Of a stretch of DNA of 64,000 bases, positions 34,523 through 43,218 are shown piece by piece. Source of the DNA: Clostridia bacterium (GTDB taxonomy: Bacteria; Bacillota; Clostridia; Christensenellales; Aristaeellaceae); the NCBI GenBank assembly GCA_017470145.1, contig JAFUFB010000020.1, positions 26,536-90,535 on the forward strand, in the 5' to 3' direction. Position numbers and translations under genes: made by a program. Under the pieces are notes generated by a model. It was given only the letters and a program-made list of their open reading frames with translations, was not told the origin of the DNA and searched no databases. Position 1 is the stretch's first letter. Each line of letters starts with the position of its first letter.

Positions 34523-35030
34523 ACACGGCCACCTCTTCTAATTTCTCCGCCGCCACCTGGATGCGCTGGTTTTCGACATCCACCTGGGGAAAAACGCTCT
34601 TCAGCGCCGGGGCCATGAAGGGCCGCTTGCCCCCGAAAACCCAGGTATCCACCGTGCCGTGCTGCAGCACCTCCGTCAGCGTGCCCAACTCCTGGCCCGC
34701 CTCGTCCACAGCCTTGCAGCCGATGAGGTCTGCGATGTACACCGCGCCCTCCTCCAGGGGGGCGGCGTGGGCCCGGTCGATGTAAAGCTTCGTCCCCCGC
34801 AGCCGCTCCACGTCCTCCGGGGATTGGCAATCTCCCAGCACCGCGTAGACAAATCCTTCGTGGATTCGGTGCAGGTCCAGCTTCAGGGGGAGATAAGCCC
34901 CCTTCTCCTGGCGGTAGAGGGTCTGCCAGGTTTCAAAGAGGGAGATGTCCGCCGCGTAGGGCTTGATTTTGCATTCTCCCCGCAGACCCTGGGGCTTCAG
35001 CACCTCGCCGATCATTAAATATTCTGTCAT
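34512..35030 (-). CDS. rimM: Ribosome maturation factor RimM
   Basis: The start is ATG 35030, with CGAGGAAAT upstream; a longer frame from 35294 runs through an upstream GC-rich leader and is not used. The 172-residue product has IGEVLKPQGLRGECKIKP (RimM N-domain) and the C-terminal PRC-barrel part with GTLTEVLQHGTVDTWVF. It assists 16S processing and S19 assembly in the 30S subunit. The rpsP-khpA-rimM-trmD order supports it. Confidence 0.95.
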   Translation of the reverse strand: MTEYLMIGEVLKPQGLRGECKIKPYAADISLFETWQTLYRQEKGAYLPLKLDLHRIHEGFVYAVLGDCQSPEDVERLRGTKLYIDRAHAAPLEEGAVYIADLIGCKAVDEAGQELGTLTEVLQHGTVDTWVFGGKRPFMAPALKSVFPQVDVENQRIQVAAEKLEEVAVFED

Positions 35031-35039
35031 ATTTCCTCG

Positions 35040-35230
35040 TTCAATGGTAAAAATAGTAGCATCCGTGCGAAGGGATGTTTCAATCCGGGGCCCTTGGAAG
35101 ATGTCGGCACTTAGGCTGTGCCGAGGGTTTGCCCGAAGGCAGAGCCTTTGTGCCGCTACGTCTGGAACGGAGGCGCGAGCCGTGCCCCGGAGGGAAACTC
35201 CCGCGCGCACCTTCGCGACGACTGCGAGAA
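35040..35230 (-). other. Structured leader region upstream of rimM (possible cis RNA)
   Basis: This GC-rich segment does not look like coding sequence. On the minus strand it can fold into several stems: GCGCGGGAG...TTTC...CTCC...CGCGC, a GGGTTTGCCCGAAGGCAGAGCC stem, GGCACAGCCTAAGTGCC and ATCCCTTCGCACGGAT. The last lies before GCTACTATTTTTACC, a weak terminator-like tail, and the start codon of rimM follows. The GC bias and stem density suggest a leader or a small RNA, but no known riboswitch class was recognised. Confidence 0.35.
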
Positions 35231-35234
35231 TGAG

Positions 35235-35272
35235 AAAAGCGGAATCCGCTTGGATCCGCGGATTCCGCTTTT
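35235..35272 (-). terminator. Terminator after khpA
   Basis: AAAAGCGGAATCCGC pairs with GCGGATTCCGCTTTT around an 8-base loop, with CTCATTCTC after it on the minus strand. It separates rpsP-khpA from the rimM leader and makes some transcripts stop here. Confidence 0.8.
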
Positions 35273-35277
35273 GTGAT

Positions 35278-35505
35278 TTATTGGATTTCGACAAAAACGG
35301 GCTTGGCGTTTTTCGCTGTGGCCGCTTTGATCACCGTGCGGATCGCTCTGGCGATACGGCCCTGCTTGCCGATAACCTTTCCCATGTCGTCCTCCGCGAC
35401 GTGCAGCTCGAGGATGATGGCCTCCGGGCCTTCCGTCTCGGTGACAGTCACCTGTTCAGGGTGTTCGACCAGGGATTGCGCCACAAATGTTAGCAATTCT
35501 TGCAT
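35278..35505 (-). CDS. khpA: KH domain RNA-binding protein KhpA (YlqC)
   Basis: The 75-residue product consists of one KH domain with the GKQGR loop in DDMGKVIGKQGRIARAIRTV. It binds RNA, in pneumococcus with KhpB, and affects division and sRNA function. Position between rpsP and rimM is canonical. A GAAAGGATGTCTCC leader precedes the ATG. Confidence 0.95.
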   Translation of the reverse strand: MQELLTFVAQSLVEHPEQVTVTETEGPEAIILELHVAEDDMGKVIGKQGRIARAIRTVIKAATAKNAKPVFVEIQ

Positions 35506-35554
35506 GGAGACATCCTTTCTGCCAGGCGGCTATCCGAAGGAAGGACCGGAGTCC

Positions 35555-35806
35555 TTATTTCTCCTCGATAGCGCCGGTCTTCTTCAGCAGAATGCGAACA
35601 GTGTCCGTGGGCTGCGCGCCAACGCCCAGCCAATACTTGGCGCGATCGTTGTCCACCTTGATCTCGGCGGGCTTGGTCATGGGATTGTAGTAGCCGATCT
35701 CCTCGATGAAACGGCCATCCCGGGGGCTGCGGATGTCAGCCACCACCACGCGATAGAAAGGCTTTTTCTTCATGCCCATTCTCTTCAGACGAATCTTCAC
35801 TGCCAT
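35555..35806 (-). CDS. rpsP: 30S ribosomal protein S16
   Basis: The 83-residue product has [20 protein letters not shown] and [20 protein letters not shown], as in all S16 proteins. It is an assembly protein of the 30S subunit. A GGAGGAACACAACCA leader precedes the ATG. The next gene upstream is ffh, past a dispersed repeat. Confidence 0.98.
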   Translation of the reverse strand: MAVKIRLKRMGMKKKPFYRVVVADIRSPRDGRFIEEIGYYNPMTKPAEIKVDNDRAKYWLGVGAQPTDTVRILLKKTGAIEEK

Positions 35807-35895
35807 TGGTTGTGTTCCTCCTCATGGAATAAATTAATAATATATGATGGAAATCACGTATGTAGGATGCATTACATTCTGTCTGCCCAGCACCC

Positions 35896-35992
35896 ACAGG
35901 GGGCCGTGGGGCGAAGCCCCACCCCTAATACTTCCCCTTTCCCCCATCTGGGGGAAAAGGGGGCAGGGGGTAAAGGGGGTCCCCTACGCTGG
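35896..35992. repeat. Dispersed GC-rich repeat, copy A (simple form)
   Basis: The copy contains GGGGCGAAGCCCC, a middle stem CCCCCATCTGGGGG, and the tail GGGGGCAGGGGGTAAAGGGG, ending TCCCCTACGC. It shares this order of elements with 39901, 43122 and 46447. It lies in the gap between rpsP and ffh. Confidence 0.75.
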
Positions 35993-36039
35993 GACAATAC
36001 TACTTACATACATGAGACCACTCAATCAAAAAATGATCC

Positions 36040-37359
36040 TCACTGGAACCTCATTCGCCCCAGTCTCCCCTTTTTCCCCTTCATATTCATCATCTGCTTC
36101 ATCATCTGCTGCGCCTGCTCAAATTGACGAATCAGCTGATTCACATCCTGCACCGTGGTGCCGGAGCCCGCCGCGATCCGCTTCCTACGGGAAGCGTTCA
36201 GCAGGGAAGGATCCCGCCGCTCGGCCGGCGTCATGGAGCGAATGATGGCCTCGGGCTTCTTCATGGCGTTCTCGTCGATATCGATGTCCTTCCCGCTCAT
36301 GCCGGGCAGCATGTTGATCATGCTCTTGAGGCCGATCTTCTTCACGCTCTGCATCTGCTCCAGGAAGTCCTCCAGGGTCAGCTTGTTGCTCAGCCCCTTG
36401 CGGGCGAACTTCTCCGCGTCGTGATCGTCGAAGGCTTCCACCGCCTTGTCGATCAGGGTCAGCATATCGCCCATGCCCAGGATGCGGCTAGCCATTCGGT
36501 CCGGATGGAAGGGCTCGATATCCGTCAGCTTTTCGCCGGTGCCACTGAACTTGATGGGCTTCCCCGTCACCGCCTTGATGCTCAGGGCCGCGCCGCCGCG
36601 AGTGTCACCGTCCAGCTTGGTCAGGATGACGCCGGTAACATCCAGCTTTTCATCGAAGGCCTTGGCCACGTTCACCGCGTCCTGACCTGTCATGGCGTCC
36701 ACCGTCAGCAGGATCTCGGAGGGATGCACCGTATCCCGGATGCGCTCCAGCTCGTCCATCAGGGCTTCGTCGATATGCAGCCGGCCGGCGGTATCGATAA
36801 TCAGCACGTCCCGGCCGTAATACCGGGCGTTCTCGATGGCTTCCTTTGCCGTCTGTACGGGATCCTGCGTCCCCTTTTCGAACACAGGCACACCCACCTG
36901 CTGGCCCACCACCTGCAACTGCTTGATGGCGGCGGGGCGGTAGATATCGCAGGCGGCCAGCATGGGCTTTTTCCCCTGCTTGATCAGGTACCCCGCCAGC
37001 TTGGCACACATGGTGGTTTTACCGGCACCCTGCAGGCCGCAGAGCATGAACACCGTCGGCACGGAAGAGGACCAGACCAGCCGGGCGTTGGTGGAGCCCA
37101 TCAGCTCGGTCATCTCTTCCTGAACGATCTTGATCACCTGCTGGGAGGGCGTCAGGGAGGAAAGCACCTCCTGGCCCACGCAGCGCTCGGTCACCTTCTT
37201 GATGAAATCCTTGGCGACGGCGTAATTCACGTCCGCCTCCAGCAGGGCCATCCGCACCTCGCGCATGCCTTCCTTCACGGCCGCCTCGGTCAGCTTGCCC
37301 TTGCCTGTCATCTTCCGCAGGGCGCCCTGCAGCTTTTCACTCAAGCCCTCAAAGGCCAT
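36040..37359 (-). CDS. ffh: Signal recognition particle GTPase Ffh
   Basis: The product (439 residues) starts [14 protein letters not shown] after AGGAGGAAGAAA. It has the N domain, G1 GLQGAGKTT, the GTPase motifs [26 protein letters not shown], and a Met-rich M domain ([13 protein letters not shown]). It delivers membrane proteins to the translocon with SRP RNA. The overlap with ylxM (11 bases) and their shared promoter fit the usual order. Confidence 0.97.
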   Translation of the reverse strand: MAFEGLSEKLQGALRKMTGKGKLTEAAVKEGMREVRMALLEADVNYAVAKDFIKKVTERCVGQEVLSSLTPSQQVIKIVQEEMTELMGSTNARLVWSSSVPTVFMLCGLQGAGKTTMCAKLAGYLIKQGKKPMLAACDIYRPAAIKQLQVVGQQVGVPVFEKGTQDPVQTAKEAIENARYYGRDVLIIDTAGRLHIDEALMDELERIRDTVHPSEILLTVDAMTGQDAVNVAKAFDEKLDVTGVILTKLDGDTRGGAALSIKAVTGKPIKFSGTGEKLTDIEPFHPDRMASRILGMGDMLTLIDKAVEAFDDHDAEKFARKGLSNKLTLEDFLEQMQSVKKIGLKSMINMLPGMSGKDIDIDENAMKKPEAIIRSMTPAERRDPSLLNASRRKRIAAGSGTTVQDVNQLIRQFEQAQQMMKQMMNMKGKKGRLGRMRFQ

Positions 37360-37708
37360 TTTCTTCCTCCTGATCCAGGGAGAGCAGATCCTCAATCACC
37401 CGCTCCGCCCGGGCATAATCCCGCCCCCGCAGGGACAAAAGCGCTTCGTTCAATCCTTCTTCCATCCGCTGGAAGCGGCGGGCCACCCCCAGGGCGGCTT
37501 CCATCTCTATCAGCTTTTGGGAGGCACGGTTCAGCGTCTCGTGGGCCGCCTGGCGGGAGACGCCCATTTCCTCAGCAATCTCCCCCAGGGAAAAATCCTC
37601 CTCGCAGTGCAGCGAAAGGATCCGGCGCTGATTCTCCGTCAGCAGCCCGCCGTAAAACGCAGCCAGGAAGGCCAAATCCACCTTCCGCTCCAGATCCTCC
37701 TGCGCCAC
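37349..37708 (-). CDS. ylxM: YlxM-family SRP-associated HTH protein
   Basis: The 119-residue product has a sigma-70 region-4-like helix-turn-helix: ENQRRILSLHCEEDFSLGEI, then AEEMGVSRQAAHETLNRA. YlxM proteins sit upstream of ffh in many Bacillota and may act on SRP components. It overlaps ffh by 11 bases. Confidence 0.9.
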   Translation of the reverse strand: MAQEDLERKVDLAFLAAFYGGLLTENQRRILSLHCEEDFSLGEIAEEMGVSRQAAHETLNRASQKLIEMEAALGVARRFQRMEEGLNEALLSLRGRDYARAERVIEDLLSLDQEEENGL

Positions 37709-37753
37709 CGGGCTCCGCCTCCTCTATCAAGGCAAAAACCCTGACAGCAGCCT

Positions 37754-37781
37754 ATTATACTCAATTCAGGCGCGCTGTCAA
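37754..37781 (-). promoter_or_regulatory. Promoter of the ylxM-ffh unit inside an inverted repeat
   Basis: On the minus strand TTGACA (37776-37781) and TATAAT (37754-37759) are 16 bases apart, 45 bases before the ylxM ATG. The sequences AAACCTTGACAGC and GCTGTCAGGGTTT flank the promoter as an inverted repeat, so either a protein dyad or a DNA/RNA hairpin could act here. Confidence 0.7.
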
Positions 37782-37831
37782 GGTTTTTCCCTTGACAAAT
37801 ATAAATCTGTTGAAAGTATTTTAACCCGGTT

Positions 37832-38668
37832 TTACCAGGCGGTGCCTTCCGCCGGCGCCATGATCCAGGGATTCTCCAGGGAGCCATCGCCCCCCGTCAC
37901 GGTCATCTGACTCAGATCCACGATCACCGCCGGGCGAACGCCCTTCTGCACATCTCCCATGCCGCTCCAGCTCAGGTGTCCATTCCCCCCGACAATGCCG
38001 GCCATGTAATATCCCAGCCGCATCTTGCTGCACCAATAGGGGGAGGAGTTACCATATTGCGCAAACTGGAACAGCTTGTTGCCCTTCTTGTTGGACCAAT
38101 CCTCGTAGAGCACCTTTGCCTTGGCGTAGGGCGTGCCATAGGCTTTGCGATATTTTGCCGCCTTAACCGCTACTTCCCCCTCCTGCTCTACCGTGTTGCC
38201 GGATTTGGTGTGGGGGAAGCCGTAATCCGTGTTCATCAGGTCCGCATAGTCCATGATCCAGAATTTATCCCCATTGTGGAGCACGATGGCTGCGGAGAAA
38301 TCCTGATCCTGCAGGATGGTCGCTTCCATTTCGCTGTTGACCCAGGCATACAGGTCCGTCTCCTCGAAGCTCTGCAGGTTCTTATAGCTGAACTTGTGAT
38401 TCTTCGCGTCGTTATAATTGTCCACCAGGATCATCTGGTGATTGTCGATCAGGTATTCCGTAATCAAGGTCGCCTGATCCCCCTCCCGGTTCAGCACTCG
38501 CCAGGTCAGGGGCGCCACAGTGCCATCCTCCTCGTAGGGATAGGACCCCAGGATCAGGTATTGATATTCCAAATCCTTGTCGAACCCCCGAATCTGGGAA
38601 ATATCCGCCGCCAGGGCGCTCCCCGCCAGGCAAGCCAAGACCAACAACAGGGCCAGAATCTTTTTCAT
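37832..38668 (-). CDS. Secreted DUF6273 domain protein
   Basis: A signal peptide (MKKILALLLVLACLAGSALA) is followed by the DUF6273 pattern: a LGSYPYEEDGTVAPLTWRVL core, then DLYAWVNSEME and SKMRLGYYMAGIV, with GVRPAVIVDL near the end. The family is secreted and common in gut Clostridia; no biochemical role is known. The start has a GGAGGAGCAACGAAG site. It is followed by tgt after 29 bases. Confidence 0.88.
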   Translation of the reverse strand: MKKILALLLVLACLAGSALAADISQIRGFDKDLEYQYLILGSYPYEEDGTVAPLTWRVLNREGDQATLITEYLIDNHQMILVDNYNDAKNHKFSYKNLQSFEETDLYAWVNSEMEATILQDQDFSAAIVLHNGDKFWIMDYADLMNTDYGFPHTKSGNTVEQEGEVAVKAAKYRKAYGTPYAKAKVLYEDWSNKKGNKLFQFAQYGNSSPYWCSKMRLGYYMAGIVGGNGHLSWSGMGDVQKGVRPAVIVDLSQMTVTGGDGSLENPWIMAPAEGTAW

Positions 38669-38697
38669 CTTCGTTGCTCCTCCCGCTGGAAAATAGG

Positions 38698-39861
<1,164 letters not shown>

Positions 39862-39900
39862 TTACTATCCGTATTTCCGAAGGCCTTCTATCCTCGTTTT

Positions 39901-40070
39901 CCCAGGGCCGTTGGGGGCGGAGCCCCCAACCCAAAAATTCTCCCCTTCCCCCACCGCACGGGGTTTTTCGCTCCATAAAGGAACTGTCCGGTGGACAGTT
40001 CGGAGCGAAAAACGGGCGGCAGCCCTGGGCGACAAGGGGGCAGGGGGTAAAGGGGTCCCCCTACTCCGCT
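39901..40070. repeat. Dispersed GC-rich repeat, copy B (with nested hairpin)
   Basis: The elements are TTGGGGGCGGAGCCCCCAAC, TCCCC/CCCCC, a nested block of about 75 bases (CACGGGGTTTTTCGCTCC ... GGAGCGAAAAACGGGC), and GGGGGCAGGGGGTAAAGGGG. The nested block has a palindrome AACTGTCCGGTGGACAGTT. Copies D and B share this block with only a few differences; copies A and C lack it. Confidence 0.8.
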
Positions 40071-40858
40071 GAAGCTTCATCCTCTTGAAGATAAAGCTTC
40101 CCATTATACCCCTTCATACTCATAATCACCTGATCCCGCAGATGAATCTCATGAGGCTTCTCCGGCTCCTCCGTATCCTCCGGCACCACCAGCAGATCCC
40201 CATACAAGCTCCATGCGCTTCCCTCCGGCATGGAGAAAAACCGCATCACCTTCCGCGTGGTGGGGTGCACAAAGCTCAGCTTATACCCCCACAGGGCGAT
40301 CTGCTGCCCGCGGATCCCCCCGCCGTATTTGTTATCCCCCCACAGGGGCGCCCCCGCGTGGCTCATCTGGGCCCGAATCTGGTGCTTCCGCCCGGTCTCC
40401 AGGCGAATGGCGCATAGGCTGGTGCCCTCCCGCCGAGCCAGGCATCTTCCATTCAACACCGCCAGCTGGCTGCCCTTCTGGTCCGCCTCGCAGACCGCCA
40501 CCTTGTTCTGAATCGGATCCTTCCACAGATAATCCGTCAGGGTGAAGGTATCCTCCATCTCCCCTACGGCGATGCAAAGATATTCCCGGCCCATCTCGTG
40601 CTGGCGCATCTGCTCGGACAGCCGGGCCGCAGCCTTGCTGGTCCGGGCGAAAACCATCAGCCCGCCCACGGGCCGATCCAACCGGTGCACCAATCCCAGA
40701 TACACATTTCCCGGCTTGTTGTATTCCTCCCGGATGTATTCCTTCAGCAGGGTCAGGATGTCCGTATCCTTGGTGTCATCCGCCTGGGACAGCATGTTGG
40801 GGGGCTTCACGGCCACCAGCACATGATTGTCTTCGTACAGCACGTCAGGCATCGCCAT
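40061..40858 (-). CDS. RluA-family pseudouridine synthase
   Basis: The 265-residue product has VLYEDNHVLVAVKPPNML and the catalytic VHRLDRPVGGLMVFA with its Asp, then RLETGRKHQIRAQMSHAGAP. It isomerises uridine in rRNA or tRNA; which site is unclear. It overlaps the methyltransferase stop by 14 bases and so is co-translated with it. Confidence 0.92.
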   Translation of the reverse strand: MAMPDVLYEDNHVLVAVKPPNMLSQADDTKDTDILTLLKEYIREEYNKPGNVYLGLVHRLDRPVGGLMVFARTSKAAARLSEQMRQHEMGREYLCIAVGEMEDTFTLTDYLWKDPIQNKVAVCEADQKGSQLAVLNGRCLARREGTSLCAIRLETGRKHQIRAQMSHAGAPLWGDNKYGGGIRGQQIALWGYKLSFVHPTTRKVMRFFSMPEGSAWSLYGDLLVVPEDTEEPEKPHEIHLRDQVIMSMKGYNGKLYLQEDEASAE

Positions 40859-41714
40859 ACCTCCACCGCCCGCTGGCGCCGCAGGGCAGCACCCCGCCGG
40901 TAGTCACCGGCAGGCACAGCTCCTGGCTGTCAATGGTTCCGCCGAAGCAGCTCCGTACGCATTTTTCCATCATGTTGCTCAACACGCTGGCCTGGAAGCC
41001 CGTGGTGTAGCTGTTGATGAGGAAGAACAGGGGGTTCGGACTCAGGGCCTGGCTGCTGGTCTCCACCAGGTTGTATAGCTCGTTTTCCAGCTTCCATACC
41101 TCGCCGGAGGGCCCCCGGCCATAGCTGGGGGGATCCATCAGGATGCCATCGTAATGATTTCCCCGGCGAATCTCCCGTTGCACAAACCGCAGCGCGTCCT
41201 CCACGATCCATCGGCAGCTGGTCTCCGGCAGCCGGGACAGCTCCCGGTTTTCCTTCGCCCATTGCACCATGCCCTTGGCCGCGTCCACATGGGTCACATG
41301 GGCCCCCGCCGCCGCGCAGGCCAGGGTGGCTCCGCCGGTGTATCCGAACAGGTTCAGCACCCGGATCTCCTGCCTTCCGCTCTCCCGGATCAGCTTCGCC
41401 ATCCATTGCCAGTTGGCCCCCTGCTCCGGAAACAACCCCGTATGCTTGAAGCCCGTGGGCCGAACATAGAATCGCAGTCCCTCATGGCTCACCGTCCATC
41501 TTTCCGGCAGGCTCCGGCGGAATTCCCATTGCCCGCCGCCCTTTTCGCTGCGGTGATAGATGGCGTCCGCCTTCTGCCACAGGGCAGGCTCCGCCTTGGG
41601 CCAGATGGTCTGGGGGTCCGGCCGCCGAAGAATGACTTCTCCCCAGCGCTCCAGCTTCTCCCCATCCCCGGTGTCCAGCACCTCATAATCCTTCCAGGAA
41701 TCACATAAAAACAT
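40845..41714 (-). CDS. Class I SAM-dependent methyltransferase, RlmI/RlmK-like
   Basis: The product (289 residues) starts MFLCDSWKDYEVLDTGDGEKLE after AAAGGTCAAAGC; an ATG at 41771 overlaps the GH4 gene. The SAM-binding motif is RVLNLFGYTGGATLAC and motif IV is ILMDPPSYGRGPSG, an N6/C5-type D/NPPY element. The N-terminal PFIRPTGFKHTGLF-like segment is characteristic of rRNA methyltransferases. Target and site are unknown. It is followed by the pseudouridine synthase, which supports an rRNA-modification unit. Confidence 0.85.
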   Translation of the reverse strand: MFLCDSWKDYEVLDTGDGEKLERWGEVILRRPDPQTIWPKAEPALWQKADAIYHRSEKGGGQWEFRRSLPERWTVSHEGLRFYVRPTGFKHTGLFPEQGANWQWMAKLIRESGRQEIRVLNLFGYTGGATLACAAAGAHVTHVDAAKGMVQWAKENRELSRLPETSCRWIVEDALRFVQREIRRGNHYDGILMDPPSYGRGPSGEVWKLENELYNLVETSSQALSPNPLFFLINSYTTGFQASVLSNMMEKCVRSCFGGTIDSQELCLPVTTGGVLPCGASGRWRYGDA

Positions 41715-41727
41715 GCTTTGACCTTTC

Positions 41728-43050
41728 TTATTCCTCCGCAAACAACGGCAGCATATCCAGATGCATGTCAATCAGATGATTCACCACATCCATGCAATAC
41801 AGCCGATCCAGCCCGCTCAGCGCCGGATCCATCTCCACGCACTCCCGCAGGGCCTCCCGGTCCCCCATGGCCGCCCGGGCCGCCAGCCGGTTGGCTTCGT
41901 CAATCTCCGCCATGACTTCCGCCAGGGCCGGGGTCACCCGGTATCCCTGGGGAACCATCTCCCCTGTTTGAACCCGCAAGGAGGTTTCCACCATGGCTTC
42001 CGGCGGCAGCTGGGGCATGTCTCCCCCGTTCCGATGAGCCACCGCAGGCAGAATCGCGTCCTCTCCCCGCAGCAGGGCCAGCGCCACCCGCATGGGCCGC
42101 ACCGGCGGCACCCGGGACAGCAGCAGCAGCTGGGCCATAGCCCCTTCCGTGGCGTCCGCCCCCTGGTCCCGTACCGTGTTCATGTACAGGATGCGCTCCT
42201 TGCGCTTTTCCACCGTCTCGCCGAATTCCGGCTTTTCCTCCGGAATATAGTCCGGCTGGGCCGGCAGGAACTCCGCATGGTCCGTCACATCCCCGACGGC
42301 GATGGCGTCCCACCAGTCCAGCCACCGCTTGGTCAGCTGGCCCAGCTCGTTTTCCCGCGCCGCCTTCTTCAGCCGGGGCAGCCAGTCCTTGCCGCTTTCC
42401 CGGTCCACTAATTTCATCAGGAAGCTGAACCCCGGTAGTCCCGCAATCTCCCAGTCCAGGTCGCTTTCCTTCGCCTGCAGCCGACGGGTCAGGGTGTCCA
42501 GCCCGTTGGCCCCCTTCAGGGGCGTCCGGCCGATGCCGTAACACCGGAACCCCCGGCGCAGGAAGATCTCCGTCGTCCGGGCGATGGGCTGCCCCAGGTT
42601 GATCACCAGGGTTTCTGGGCAGGCCTCCTCCATGGCGTCGCATAACTCCAACACTGCCTGGCCCGCCCGCAGAGTATGCAGCAGGCCCTCGATGCCGCCG
42701 TTGACCCGGGCCTGGTCCGTCAGCCCCGGATCCTCCGGATCCTGCTCGTTGCCGCTCTCCAGCGCCGCCCGGTCCATAAAGAAGCGGCTGGCCGCCTGGG
42801 GGTCTCCCGCGTAAACCACGCAGTCCGCCCCTCGCAGGGCCTCCTCCCGATCCCCGTTGGCGGAAATTCGCCCGCCCAGCTTTGCCTTCTTCAAAATCGC
42901 TTCGCCGTATCCGGTCAGCAGCTCCGCCATGGCCGGATTCTTTTCCTCCAGGACGATCTCCGCCTCCCGCTCCTTCCCGGCGAAAAGAAGGTCGGTTAAA
43001 AGGGTGGGCAGGAGCATCGCGATGTCCTGCCCAATCAATGTAAATTTCAT
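41728..43050 (-). CDS. GH4-like family protein, catalytic residues not conserved
   Basis: The 440-residue product has the GH4 layout: N-terminal Rossmann-like MKFTLIGQDIAMLLPTLLTD, ALRGADCVVYAG, INLGQPIARTTEIF and a C-terminal EEKRIL/NTVRDQG region. GH4 enzymes need NAD, Mn and a conserved Cys and His. Here the usual Cys/His positions read GIGRTPLKG and AGLPGFSFL, so the metal-binding residues appear lost. It may therefore be a diverged or non-glycosidase protein. It is encoded between the rRNA methyltransferase and repeat C. Confidence 0.75.
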   Translation of the reverse strand: MKFTLIGQDIAMLLPTLLTDLLFAGKEREAEIVLEEKNPAMAELLTGYGEAILKKAKLGGRISANGDREEALRGADCVVYAGDPQAASRFFMDRAALESGNEQDPEDPGLTDQARVNGGIEGLLHTLRAGQAVLELCDAMEEACPETLVINLGQPIARTTEIFLRRGFRCYGIGRTPLKGANGLDTLTRRLQAKESDLDWEIAGLPGFSFLMKLVDRESGKDWLPRLKKAARENELGQLTKRWLDWWDAIAVGDVTDHAEFLPAQPDYIPEEKPEFGETVEKRKERILYMNTVRDQGADATEGAMAQLLLLSRVPPVRPMRVALALLRGEDAILPAVAHRNGGDMPQLPPEAMVETSLRVQTGEMVPQGYRVTPALAEVMAEIDEANRLAARAAMGDREALRECVEMDPALSGLDRLYCMDVVNHLIDMHLDMLPLFAEE

Positions 43051-43121
43051 GCTTAACCTTTATGTCGCCTGTTCTCCCGCAAAGCTGCGTTCTCCGAAGG
43101 AGTCCGCGCCTCTGCTTTCGG

Positions 43122-43216
43122 ACCCCCAAAGGGCAGTTGGGGCGAAGCCCCAACCCAAAATATTCCCCGTCCCCCGCCGCGCGGGGGAAGGGGTGTAGGG
43201 GAAGAGGGGCCCTCCC
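43122..43216. repeat. Dispersed GC-rich repeat, copy C (simple form)
   Basis: The order is GTTGGGGCGAAGCCCCAAC, CCCGTCCCCCGCCGCGCGGGGGAAGGGG, GTAGGGGAAGAGGGG, CCCTCCCC. It lies in the gap between the ileS stop and the GH4-like gene start. It lacks the nested palindrome found in copies B and D. Confidence 0.75.
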
Positions 43217-43218
43217 CT

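Noticed and set aside
36124-37824. A 566-codon frame antisense to ffh and ylxM
   Set aside because: It has low-complexity composition and overlaps two well-supported genes completely.
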